DNA of 15,051 nucleotides from Erysipelotrichia bacterium (GTDB lineage Bacteria > Bacillota_I > Bacilli_A > Erysipelotrichales > Erysipelotrichaceae): the NCBI GenBank assembly GCA_009916335.1, contig SAAR01000047.1, positions 1 through 15,051 of the forward strand, given 5' to 3'. The notes beneath the pieces were generated by a model that searched no databases, was not told the DNA's origin, and saw only the letters and a program-made list of their open reading frames with translations. Shown here in pieces: positions 7,567 through 14,160 of this stretch. Numbering within the stretch: the stretch's first letter is position 1; the number at the start of each line of letters is the position of its first letter. Made by a program: the position numbers and the translations under genes.

Positions 7567-8645
7567 TATCCATTCTCCCTCTCAAATGTTTTCATAAAGT
7601 CAACTAATTTAGCAACTCCTTCAAGCGACATTGCATTGTAAATAGAAGCTCGCATTCCCCCAACTGAGCGATGTCCTTTAATATTTACAAAACCAGCCTT
7701 TTGTGCTTCTTTTATGAATTTTGCATCTAAATCAGCATCATTACTAACAAAAGGAATATTCATTAAAGAGCGATCTTCTTTTTCAACCGTTCCCTTAAAC
7801 ATTGTAGATTGATCTAAATATTCATAAAGCATAGCGGCTTTTTGTTGATTGATTTTTTGCATAGCTTTTAACCCACCAATTTCTTCTTGTAGCCATGTAA
7901 GCATTAAATCACACATATAAATAGCATACGTTGGTGGTGTATTAAACATACTACCCGCTTCCACATGTGTCTTATAATCTAACATTGTTGGCAAATTAGC
8001 AGGTGTTTCCTTTAATAAATCTTCACGAATAATCACAACGGTTAATCCAGCAGGTCCCATATTTTTTTGTGCACCTGCAAAGATTAAACCATACTTACTA
8101 ACATCAACTGGCTCACTTAATATACAACTAGACATATCTGCAACTAAAGGAATATCCTTTGTATCTGGTAATGTCTTATATTTAGTTCCATAAATCGTAT
8201 TATTTTCGCAAATATAGAAATAATCAATATCATTAGAAATCTCATACTCTTTTGGAATATAAGTATAATTTTTATCTTCACTATTCGCAACTAATACACA
8301 TTCTCCAATCTTCTTTAATTCCTTCATTGCTTTTTTACTCCAAGCACCTGTATTGATCAATCCTGCCTTTTTATATTTTCCCAAAAGATTCAATGGAATC
8401 ATGGTAAATTGTAAACTTGCTCCTCCTTGTAAAAACAATACTTTGTAATTGTCAGGAATATCCATTAATTCTCTTAATCTTTTTTCACAATCTTGGATAA
8501 TAGCCATAAAGTCTTTCGAGCGATGACTCATCTCCATAACCGATTGTCCACTATCTCCATACTCCAGCATCTGTGCTGCTGCTTTTTCTAGTACCCATTT
8601 TGGCATCTGAGATGGTCCTGCACTAAAATTTAAAACTCTACTCAT
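7566..8645 (-). CDS. serC: Phosphoserine aminotransferase
   Basis: PLP enzyme that converts 3-phosphohydroxypyruvate and glutamate to phosphoserine, the second step of serine synthesis. The 359 aa match the family. The opening NFSAGPSQMP, the cofactor phosphate site QGGASLQF at 73-80, and the Schiff-base lysine K194 in FAGAQKNMGPAG are visible. So are the phosphate-binding arginines in HRSVGGMR (R326, R332). RBS AAGGAGG lies 9 nt before the ATG. First gene of serC-serA. Transcription probably starts near 8675 under the control region shared with the divergent phosphatase. Confidence 0.97.
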   Translation of the reverse strand: MSRVLNFSAGPSQMPKWVLEKAAAQMLEYGDSGQSVMEMSHRSKDFMAIIQDCEKRLRELMDIPDNYKVLFLQGGASLQFTMIPLNLLGKYKKAGLINTGAWSKKAMKELKKIGECVLVANSEDKNYTYIPKEYEISNDIDYFYICENNTIYGTKYKTLPDTKDIPLVADMSSCILSEPVDVSKYGLIFAGAQKNMGPAGLTVVIIREDLLKETPANLPTMLDYKTHVEAGSMFNTPPTYAIYMCDLMLTWLQEEIGGLKAMQKINQQKAAMLYEYLDQSTMFKGTVEKEDRSLMNIPFVSNDADLDAKFIKEAQKAGFVNIKGHRSVGGMRASIYNAMSLEGVAKLVDFMKTFERENG

Positions 8646-8681
8646 ACTATAAATCCTCCTTATTTTCTTTAGCGTGTTTCT

Positions 8682-8710
8682 ATCATATCACTGTTTACAT
8701 TTTCTTTCAA
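8682..8710 (-). promoter_or_regulatory. serCA promoter
   Basis: TTGAAA (8710-8705), exact 17-bp spacing, then TATGAT (8687-8682) on the minus strand. A TGTAAAC half-site lies within the spacer. Palindrome 1 of the operator array starts 7 bp upstream of the -35. Confidence 0.8.
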
Positions 8711-8716
8711 GTGTTT

Positions 8717-8775
8717 TGTAAATTATTTACATATGGTAATGTAACTGATTACAATCAAAATGTAAGTAATTTACA
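8717..8775. promoter_or_regulatory. Array of three TGTAA-N4/5-TTACA palindromes between serC and the PHP gene
   Basis: Site 1 is TGTAAATTATTTACA (8717-8731), a perfect 7-1-7 palindrome. Site 2 is TGTAACTGATTACA (8740-8753). Site 3 is TGTAAGTAATTTACA (8761-8775). Centres are about 22 bp apart, two helical turns, so the sites face the same side. Half-sites (TTTACA) also occur in the serC spacer (8694-8699) and as the PHP -35 (8782-8787). Sites 1 and 3 are centred about 49 bp upstream of the predicted serC and PHP starts. Site 2 lies midway. This suggests one transcription factor controlling both genes, perhaps as an activator. The factor is not identifiable here. Confidence 0.75.
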
Positions 8776-8781
8776 TTTCTC

Positions 8782-8810
8782 TTTACAATTGCTTACTTCC
8801 CCTCTATAAT
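8782..8810 (+). promoter_or_regulatory. Promoter of the PHP phosphatase gene
   Basis: TTTACA (8782-8787), 17 bp, perfect TATAAT (8805-8810). The predicted start is near 8817, 20 bp before the ATG, so the leader is short. The -35 also carries the TTACA half-site of the operator family. Confidence 0.8.
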
Positions 8811-8836
8811 AAAGACTAACAAAAGAGGTGAAATTT

Positions 8837-9625
8837 ATGATCGATGGACATATGCATTTAGAATATGGCGATTTAAGCGTCGATTATGTATTGGCGTTTG
8901 TTGAAAAAGCTAGAGAAAAAGGAATCAAACACATACAAATATTAGATCATACGCATCGCTTTAAGGAATTTGAACCAATGTATGCACAACTCAAAGCATA
9001 TCCTGTACAAAAACAATGGCTAGAAAATCCAAAGATGAAATTTAAGGATACCCTTGATGACTATATGAAACTAATCAAAGAAGTAAAAGCGATGGATTTA
9101 GACATAGATGTGAAATTCGGCTTAGAGGTATGCTATGTTCCTGAATATAAAGATTTCTTAAAGGAAGTTTTATCTAAGTATCAATTTGATTTTTTAGTTG
9201 GTGCCATTCATTCTATTGACGCTATCTTATATGATATGCCTTTTTCAAAACAATTATTATGGGAAAAACAAGATTGTAACGCAATTTACAAACGCTATTA
9301 TGAATTGCTACTTGATTTAATAGAAAGTGGTTTATTCACTCAACTAGCACACCCTGATACCATTAAATTATTTAACTATTATCCAACATACGATTTAACA
9401 GACACTTATCATACGATCGCTAAAGCACTAAACAAACATCACATGAAAGCAGAAAACAATACAGGTTGTTATTATCGTTACCAGCATAAAGATATGGGTT
9501 TAAGTGATGAACTATTAGCTATTTTCAAAGAACATAAGGTTGCTATGATGAGTGCTAGTGATGCCCACAAACCAGAAGATGTTGGTTGTTGTATTAAAGA
9601 GATATGGGATAAAACAATGAAATAA
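8837..9625 (+). CDS. PHP-domain phosphoesterase, histidinol-phosphatase-like; possible phosphoserine phosphatase
   Basis: Metal-dependent phosphatase of the HisJ/HisK PHP family, 262 aa, the usual length. PHP ligands are visible in order: H5 and H7 (DGHMH), H38/H40 (LDHTH), E97 (FGLEV), H125 (GAIHSID), H172 (LAHPD), D242 and H244 (SASDAH). ATG at 8837 is preferred because AGAGGTG (8824-8830) lies 6 nt upstream. The in-frame GTG at 8828 is part of that RBS. No histidine biosynthesis genes are near. Instead it is divergent from serC-serA and shares their operator array. A role as phosphoserine phosphatase (the missing SerB step) is therefore plausible, but it is inference from context. Histidinol phosphatase is the family default. 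Confidence 0.85.
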   Translation: MIDGHMHLEYGDLSVDYVLAFVEKAREKGIKHIQILDHTHRFKEFEPMYAQLKAYPVQKQWLENPKMKFKDTLDDYMKLIKEVKAMDLDIDVKFGLEVCYVPEYKDFLKEVLSKYQFDFLVGAIHSIDAILYDMPFSKQLLWEKQDCNAIYKRYYELLLDLIESGLFTQLAHPDTIKLFNYYPTYDLTDTYHTIAKALNKHHMKAENNTGCYYRYQHKDMGLSDELLAIFKEHKVAMMSASDAHKPEDVGCCIKEIWDKTMK

Positions 9626-9639
9626 ATAATTTGCATAAT

Positions 9640-9674
9640 AAAAAGTCCTAAATCGTTGATTTAAGACTTTTTTT
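9640..9674. terminator. Bidirectional terminator between convergent PHP and adh genes
   Basis: AAAAAGTC-C-TAAATC, loop GTT, GATTTA-A-GACTTTTT with one mismatch. It is T-rich on both strands (seven Ts to the right, five to the left), so it can end transcription from both sides. It starts 14 bp after the PHP stop. Confidence 0.9.
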
Positions 9675-9696
9675 GCATTGATTATTGATTATTTTC

Positions 9697-10920
9697 CTAG
9701 AAATCTACTTCTGTGTCATAGTAGCAGCATTTTAATAATTTAACCATTTCTTCCTGTGTAGGAATGCGTGGGTTACTTCCTGTACAAGCATCATCAATAG
9801 CGTTAGCAGCAATGCTTTCTACTCTTTCTAAGAATACTGATTCAGGAACAAATCCAGTTTCTGCTGGAAGTCCATCAGCACCATAGTGATTAATGCTGTG
9901 AGGAATATTTAAATCATCATTCATTTTGCGTAAGTACGCAATTAATAAATCTACTTTTTCATCATCGCTGTTTCCACCTAAGCCCATGTAATCAGCAATC
10001 ACTCCATAGCGTTTTTTAGCTGTTTCATCTTTTGCGTTGAATTTAATTACTTTTGGCAAGTACATTGCATTTGCAGCACCATGAATAATGTGTGCCCCCT
10101 GGTCTTCAAAGATTGCTCCTGTTTTATGAGCCATTGAGTGAACAATTCCCAATAATGCATTTGAGAATGCCTGTCCAGCTAAACATTGAGCATCATGCAT
10201 ATCAGCACGACAAGACATATCCCCTTTATATGATTTAACAAGGTTAGCCTGAATCATTTCAATAGCGTGAATTGCTAATGGATCAGTATAGTTACAGTTG
10301 GCAGTAGATACATATGCTTCAATCGCATGAGTCATAGCGTCCATTCCTGTATGTGCAACTAATTTAACTGGCATTGTTTCTGCTAATGCTGGATCAACAA
10401 TCGCTACATCTGGTGTGATTTCAAAGTCAGCAATTGGGTATTTAATTCCTTTTGTGTAATCTGTAATAATTGAGAAAGCAGTTACTTCTGTCGCTGTTCC
10501 TGATGTTGATGGAATTGCACAGAAGTGAGCTTTTTTACGCAATTTAGGAATACCAAACACTTTACACATTTCTTCAAATGTGATTTCTGGATATTCATAT
10601 TTAATCCACATTGCTTTCGCTGCATCAATTGGTGATCCTCCACCCATTGCAACAATCCAGTCAGGTTCAAATTCACTCATAACAGCAGCTCCACGCATTA
10701 CTGTATCAACAGATGGATCTGGTTCAATTCCTTCAAATAAGATTACTTCCATTCCTGCTTCTTTTAAGTATTCTTCCGCTTTCGCTAAGAAACCATTACG
10801 TTTCATAGCACCACCACCGACACAGATGATCGCTTTCTTACCTTCTAGTGTTTTTAGTGCTTCTAATGCACCTTCCCCATGATATAAATCTCTAGGTAAT
10901 GTAAATCTTTGCATATTCAT
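9697..10920 (-). CDS. Iron-containing alcohol dehydrogenase
   Basis: NAD(P)H-dependent group III alcohol dehydrogenase that reduces aldehydes to alcohols (ethanol, butanol or similar) in fermentation. The 407 aa are slightly longer than the typical 385. The dinucleotide motif GGGSPIDAAK is at 93-102. Iron ligands are D194 and H198 (DAMTHAIEAY), H261 (VHSMAHKTGA) and H280 (IIHGAANA). A three-residue insertion precedes the last His relative to FucO. Two ATGs are possible: the first is only 3 nt from AAGGAGG. The second, at 10914 (MQRFTLPRD), is 9 nt away and may be the real start. Regulation: a Rex box sits directly downstream of the -10, so high NADH should induce it. The exact substrate cannot be read from sequence. 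Confidence 0.93.
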   Translation of the reverse strand: MNMQRFTLPRDLYHGEGALEALKTLEGKKAIICVGGGAMKRNGFLAKAEEYLKEAGMEVILFEGIEPDPSVDTVMRGAAVMSEFEPDWIVAMGGGSPIDAAKAMWIKYEYPEITFEEMCKVFGIPKLRKKAHFCAIPSTSGTATEVTAFSIITDYTKGIKYPIADFEITPDVAIVDPALAETMPVKLVAHTGMDAMTHAIEAYVSTANCNYTDPLAIHAIEMIQANLVKSYKGDMSCRADMHDAQCLAGQAFSNALLGIVHSMAHKTGAIFEDQGAHIIHGAANAMYLPKVIKFNAKDETAKKRYGVIADYMGLGGNSDDEKVDLLIAYLRKMNDDLNIPHSINHYGADGLPAETGFVPESVFLERVESIAANAIDDACTGSNPRIPTQEEMVKLLKCCYYDTEVDF

Positions 10921-10940
10921 TTTCCTCCTTAGGCTACATT

Positions 10941-10954
10941 TGTAACCCCTTACC
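10941..10954. promoter_or_regulatory. Isolated TGTAA-N4-TTAC site in the adh leader
   Basis: TGTAACCCCTTACC differs by one end base from the TGTAA-N4-TTACA form of site 2 in the serC/PHP array. It lies about 60 bp downstream of the predicted adh start and 20 bp before the ATG, a position for a roadblock or RNA-level site. Single occurrence; it could be chance. Confidence 0.3.
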
Positions 10955-10998
10955 TGAGTTTTATTCTACTCTCTTCTTTTTTTAATTTCAATACCTTT

Positions 10999-11016
10999 TT
11001 GTGCAGAAATTCACAA
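10999..11016. promoter_or_regulatory. Rex operator (redox-sensing)
   Basis: TTGTGCAGAAATTCACAA matches the common Firmicutes Rex consensus TTGTGAA-N4-TTCACAA at all but one fixed position (C for A). It covers the predicted adh transcription start (about 11012), 2 bp downstream of the -10. Repression by Rex at low NADH/NAD+ is the expected mode for an alcohol dehydrogenase gene. Confidence 0.8.
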
Positions 11017-11018
11017 AT

Positions 11019-11046
11019 ATTATAAATAAATTTTTTCTATACAAAA
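11019..11046 (-). promoter_or_regulatory. adh promoter
   Basis: Perfect TATAAT on the minus strand (11024-11019). The -35 is weak: TTTTGT at 16-bp spacing (11046-11041). The adh leader is then about 90 nt long. Confidence 0.65.
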
Positions 11047-11059
11047 TCCCAACAAAAAA

Positions 11060-11752
11060 TTAACGAACTAATTGCATTCTTTGCTTATAATCAGGCATAT
11101 GATACTGGATAACTTGATAGAAAGAAGCACTATGGTTCGGTTGTATAAAATGTACTAATTCATGCAATACAACATATTCCATAAATCTTTCATCATAATG
11201 AATTAATCGCTCATTTAAAGTAATCTGTGCCTTACTAGGAATACAACTACCCCATCTGCTTTTCATCTTTCTAAACTTCACCGTAGGATACATGAAACGA
11301 TAGTCCTTTAATTTTTCATAATACATATCGACTAATGGCAACATGCTTTGTTCACACACTTTACGAATAAAACGCAAGATGTATTTATGTGCATCTTCTA
11401 TTTCCTTGTAATACACATATAAATTTTCATGATCATAACATATTTTATTTTGATTGCTTTGTATTCTAACAATTGTCAATCGTTTACCAAACAAATAAAA
11501 ATAATCATCGCTAATTACATCTTCATAATTCATCTGTTGTTTTTGCAACATTTTTTGTTGTTTCTGTAAAATCCATTGTGCCTTTTCAAAAACAAAGGCG
11601 TCAATTTTACTCTGTGGTACAAACGCATTACAAGTTACAAGCAAAGTTCCTTCTTCACTAATACGCAATGTTATATTTTTTACTTTTTTAATATGTAATG
11701 TATAAGAAATGCTAAGTCCATCTCTTGTTAGTGTTTTCTTTTCTATTTTCAT
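11060..11752 (-). CDS. YgjP-like (DUF45, M48-related) zinc metallopeptidase
   Basis: Predicted cytosolic zinc peptidase of the YgjP/SprT-like family, 230 aa as usual. The family signature RKMKSRWGSC is at 161-170. The zinc site HELVH at 197-201 is followed by QPNHSASFY, giving H197, H201 and H207 as ligands and E198 as catalyst. The N-terminal half is beta-rich (about 1-50), then comes a lysine/glutamine-rich helix (57-74). No signal peptide or membrane segment is present. In many genomes such genes sit alone or beside restriction systems; none is here. The start lacks a recognisable Shine-Dalgarno (TATTCTATTGCT before the ATG), but no better start is visible. No terminator is seen after the stop, so read-through into the adh promoter region is possible. 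Confidence 0.88.
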   Translation of the reverse strand: MKIEKKTLTRDGLSISYTLHIKKVKNITLRISEEGTLLVTCNAFVPQSKIDAFVFEKAQWILQKQQKMLQKQQMNYEDVISDDYFYLFGKRLTIVRIQSNQNKICYDHENLYVYYKEIEDAHKYILRFIRKVCEQSMLPLVDMYYEKLKDYRFMYPTVKFRKMKSRWGSCIPSKAQITLNERLIHYDERFMEYVVLHELVHFIQPNHSASFYQVIQYHMPDYKQRMQLVR

Positions 11753-11820
11753 AGCAATAGAATAAGCTATCTTCTATAAAAAAGCAATCTTTTATGATAA
11801 ACTAATACATGGTGATATAT

Positions 11821-12762
11821 ATGAAAACAAGTAACCCTTTTCCATACACATTAGATAACAAACGTTATCATACATGGAATTATTATTTAAAAAACACTTA
11901 CCATCAAAAAGTATTTAAGGTTCCTTTAAATGCCAACTTTTCCTGTCCTAATCGTGATGGGACTTGTGGTGTTGGTGGTTGTCGCTTTTGTGGTTCTTTA
12001 GGCAGTGGCGAATATGCAGGTAACATTCATGATGATCTTGCAAAACAATTCAAAGAAGTCCACAATGTTATGAAACGTAAATGGCCTGACGGTTTGCCAA
12101 TGGCTTATTTCCAAGCCTATACCAATACTTATGCTCCATTAGAAACATTAAAAGCCTATTTCACTCCTTTTATTGAACGTGAAGATATTGTCGCATTAGC
12201 CATTGCAACTAGAGCAGATTGCTTAGAAGATGATAAAATAGCATATTTGCAATCTCTCACAAAGAAAAAAGCCATTTGGATTGAACTAGGCTTACAAAGT
12301 ATTCATGACAGCAGTGCAAAAGCGATGAATCGAGGGCATGATTACGCTACATTTTTAGATTGTATTGAACGATTAAAGCATACCGATTTAAAAATTTGTG
12401 TCCATTTAATTAATTCATTACCTAATGAAAACAAAGAAATGATGATTGAAACGGCTAAACAAGTAGGACAATTACCAATTCATGCTATCAAAATACATAT
12501 GCTTCATGTATGTAAACACACACAATTGGCAAATGATTACCAACTAAACCCTTTCCCTCTTTTATCCTTAGAAGAATATGTTGATGTTGTAATTCAACAA
12601 TTGGAACATATTCCAGCAAACATTATCATTCAACGTTTAACAGGAGATGGAATGAAAGAGTTATTAATTGCTCCCCACTGGACACTAAATAAAACAAACG
12701 TATTAAATAGTATTGATAAAGAAATGGTTAAAAGAAACACATGGCAGGGAAAATTTGTATAA
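11821..12762 (+). CDS. Radical SAM protein, TIGR01212 family (YtqA/YhcC-like)
   Basis: Radical SAM enzyme of the YtqA/YhcC (TIGR01212) family; the reaction is unknown. With the chosen start it has 313 aa, the family norm. The opening DNKRYHTWNYYLK is typical. The cluster region SCPNRDGTCGVGGCRFC gives C42, C54 and C57, with an extra C49. The glycine-rich stretch after it (GSLGSGEYAG) and the middle motifs WIELGLQS and VHLINSLPNE follow the radical SAM barrel. ATG at 11821 is chosen: GGTGAT (11811-11816) lies 4 nt upstream, and homologues start close to this point. The earlier ATG at 11809 has no RBS. It is divergent from the metallopeptidase gene, and its terminator begins inside the last codons. 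Confidence 0.93.
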   Translation: MKTSNPFPYTLDNKRYHTWNYYLKNTYHQKVFKVPLNANFSCPNRDGTCGVGGCRFCGSLGSGEYAGNIHDDLAKQFKEVHNVMKRKWPDGLPMAYFQAYTNTYAPLETLKAYFTPFIEREDIVALAIATRADCLEDDKIAYLQSLTKKKAIWIELGLQSIHDSSAKAMNRGHDYATFLDCIERLKHTDLKICVHLINSLPNENKEMMIETAKQVGQLPIHAIKIHMLHVCKHTQLANDYQLNPFPLLSLEEYVDVVIQQLEHIPANIIIQRLTGDGMKELLIAPHWTLNKTNVLNSIDKEMVKRNTWQGKFV

Positions 12763-12776
12763 TTCCCTGCCTTTTT
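12743..12776 (+). terminator. Terminator overlapping the end of the radical SAM gene
   Basis: GGCAGGGAA (12743-12751) pairs perfectly with TTCCCTGCC (12763-12771), then TTTTT. The left arm lies within the coding sequence and the stop codon is in the loop. Confidence 0.93.
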
Positions 12777-12807
12777 AACATTTCTATTAACATGTTATAT
12801 TGATCAT

Positions 12808-12893
12808 GGTGCGATAACGCCACTCCAGACGCCCGCTTTACATCATTATTATTAATTAATCATTTATCAGCTAGAGTAGTTCCTCAGCTTTTT
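12808..12893 (+). ncRNA. Candidate small RNA from a GC-rich islet
   Basis: In an AT-rich intergenic stretch, 12808-12836 is strikingly GC-rich (GGTGCGATAACGCC...CAGACGCCCGC). It includes a hairpin GTGCG-ATAA-CGCCAC with one bulge. An AT-rich linker follows, then AGCTAGAG-TAGTT-CCTCAGCT with a bulge and five Ts (12889-12893), which looks like an intrinsic terminator. A possible promoter (TTTTAA, 17 bp, TATATT at 12796-12801) would start RNA near 12808. No Rfam family is recognised. Alternatives are an attachment site or a relic of a mobile element. The strand is inferred from the terminator only. Confidence 0.3.
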
Positions 12894-12972
12894 GATAGTT
12901 ATATTTTAACACATCTTACTGCTTTTCACAAGAAAAACAAAAAAATTATTACGCCACAAAATAAGAGGATCT

Positions 12973-13018
12973 AAAAAGAAGTGAGATGTATCATTATACG
13001 CAAATACCGTTCTCACTT
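12973..13018 (-). terminator. Terminator-like hairpin after the recombinase-like fragment
   Basis: On the minus strand AAGTGAGA (13018-13011) pairs with TCTCACTT (12986-12979). GTAT/ATAC pairing lies within the loop, and CTTTTT follows. It is 18 bp past the stop of the short minus-strand ORF. Confidence 0.7.
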
Positions 13019-13035
13019 AATTTTAGAGGCTCGTT

Positions 13036-13269
13036 TTATTCTTGTTTTTTAGTGTTTTCTGTATATTTTATACTAATTTTATCTTTTTCATACGATATGT
13101 CGATTCGCTCTACATTCGATAAAATCAATGCTCTTTTTTGCAAATCCGTTAAGGATTTCCAATCTTTCCAATCTGCATGATTGAATTTTAAGATTTCTAT
13201 ATTTATTTTTTTAATACTTTCATATAATTTTTTTAGTGTTTCTTTATAATAATCCAATTCTTTTAACAA
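13036..13269 (-). pseudogene. Start-less fragment resembling a large serine recombinase C-terminus
   Basis: The 77-codon frame has no ATG. The only near start is TTG at 13269, and a stop lies four codons above it. The product has a coiled-coil-like first part (LDYYKETLKKLYESIKKINI). It then has LTDLQKRALILSNVERIDIS, and finally alternating charged and hydrophobic residues (YEKDKISIKYT). The pattern of a long helix, then L-x-x-x-x-KRALI...VERIDI, then a short beta strand is how many large serine integrases end, so I read it as the tail of a decayed integrase. No resolvase catalytic domain is found upstream in any frame: the SUKH gene follows within 115 bp. The match is by eye. It could be an unrelated short protein. 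Confidence 0.4.
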
Positions 13270-13383
13270 TATATTATCTATTTATTTTCTAAAAATCAAA
13301 TAAGAACTATCACAATATAAATACCATCTTATTAAGAGCAAATTCTTAAATTATCCTTAACTAAAGAAATAAATATATACCTA

Positions 13384-13905
13384 CTATTCCTCATATACAC
13401 ATTTAGATAGTAGTTCTTCAAACGAGTCAGCAAGCAAATGCCTTTCTTCATCAAAAAATTCATCTCTATCAATAAAGTATATTTTGTGATCTAATTTTGA
13501 AAAACAATACAAACTGTCTCCAGCATCACACATAAATGGTATCAAATCAGGATAAGCATCTTTTATATTATCAATATCCTCAGAAATAGAGTATAAATCC
13601 TTACTATTCTCAAACTTCAAAAAAGACATAACTGAAAAATCTTCAAAATCATAGTTGGAAACAATTTTATCTACATGAATAAGTGCATCAAAATATGCAC
13701 CGTTCAGCTTTGAAATATTCTTCTCCATAAAATCTGGAAAAATGATATTATACTTCTTTTTCAAATCTTCGAATAACTCCTTATTAAGCTCTGCTGGAGA
13801 ATCACAAATGACATCCAACAATTCCTCATAACTAGAAACATCATCAATAATATATTTAACCTCTTTTTTTACTTCTTTTTGTTTTTTCTTTTTTAATCCA
13901 AACAT
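13384..13905 (-). CDS. SUKH (SMI1/KNR4) family protein, probable immunity protein
   Basis: A 173-aa cytosolic protein. After a lysine-rich start (MFGLKKKKQKEVKKEVK) come acidic helices (about 25-60) and then the SUKH core: DLIPFMCDAGDSLYCFSK (120-137), DHKIYFIDRDEF (139-150) and ADSFEELLSK (159-168). SUKH proteins commonly neutralise nuclease or other polymorphic toxins by direct binding. No toxin is visible in the window, so partner and specificity are unknown. RBS AGGAG lies 5 nt before the ATG. It sits downstream of tRNA-Thr and the DUF4304-like gene on the same strand, and upstream of the recombinase-like fragment, which fits an accessory immunity cluster. Confidence 0.8.
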   Translation of the reverse strand: MFGLKKKKQKEVKKEVKYIIDDVSSYEELLDVICDSPAELNKELFEDLKKKYNIIFPDFMEKNISKLNGAYFDALIHVDKIVSNYDFEDFSVMSFLKFENSKDLYSISEDIDNIKDAYPDLIPFMCDAGDSLYCFSKLDHKIYFIDRDEFFDEERHLLADSFEELLSKCVYEE

Positions 13906-13935
13906 TCTTTCTCCTCTCCTTAGACAGTTAAGTTA

Positions 13936-13965
13936 ATCATATATCTATTACAAAAGTTGAAGCAA
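13936..13965 (-). promoter_or_regulatory. Possible promoter of the SUKH gene
   Basis: TTGCTT (13965-13960), 18-bp spacing, TATGAT (13941-13936) on the minus strand. The -35 lies in the descending arm of the terminator hairpin upstream, so the gene appears transcriptionally separate from the tRNA. Confidence 0.4.
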
Positions 13966-13987
13966 ACAATATAGTCTGCTTCAACTT
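13954..13987 (-). terminator. Terminator after tRNA-Thr
   Basis: AAGTTGAAGCA (13987-13977 on minus) and TGCTTCAACTT (13964-13954) form a perfect 11-bp stem with a 12-nt loop, then TTG. The U run is short (four Ts including the stem end). Confidence 0.7.
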
Positions 13988-14001
13988 GCTAAGCAACTTG
14001 T

Positions 14002-14049
14002 TATCGGAGCATATTAAAATAATGCTTTAAATCTGATGCTGAGCCGATA
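14002..14049 (-). other. Hairpin in the tRNA-Thr 3' trailer
   Basis: TATCGG pairs with CCGATA and, inside it, AGCAT with ATGCT across a GAG bulge. An alternative inner hairpin AGCAT-N9-ATGCT (14008 to about 14025) is also possible. It begins 15 nt after the tRNA CCA end on the transcript and may help 3' processing. Nothing more can be said. Confidence 0.4.
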
Positions 14050-14064
14050 TGCCATACATTTTTA

Positions 14065-14139
14065 TGGTGCCGACGAGAAGAATCGAACTTCCAACCTATT
14101 GATTACGAAACAATTGCTCTACCATTGAGCCACGTCGGC
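14065..14139 (-). tRNA. tRNA-Thr (anticodon CGT)
   Basis: A 75-nt cloverleaf with encoded CCA. The acceptor is GCCGACG/CGTCGGC, perfect over 7 bp. The D arm is GCTC-AATGGTA-GAGC. The anticodon arm ATTGT-TTCGTAA-TCAAT has anticodon CGT and a T-T mismatch at its top pair (31-39). The T arm is GGAAG-TTCGATT-CTTCT with one G-U pair. It reads ACG codons. It stands between two accessory genes, so it may mark an integration hotspot. Confidence 0.95.
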
Positions 14140-14160
14140 ATATTTCTCTTGATAAAAGGT

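Noticed and set aside
8740..8753. CcpA cre site for TGTAACTGATTACA
   Set aside because: The central CG required by the cre consensus is absent; the sites fit a separate TGTAA-N-TTACA family.
10482..10882. Extra open frames across the alcohol dehydrogenase gene (both strands)
   Set aside because: Shadows of the adh frame without RBS or domain content.
12816..12956. Repeat of ACGCCAC (12818-12824 and 12950-12956) as attachment-site direct repeats
   Set aside because: Only 7 to 9 bp match, too short to support an att core without a comparison genome.
12986..13180. Plus-strand 64-codon frame opposite the recombinase-like fragment
   Set aside because: Begins inside a terminator hairpin, has no RBS and no recognisable features.
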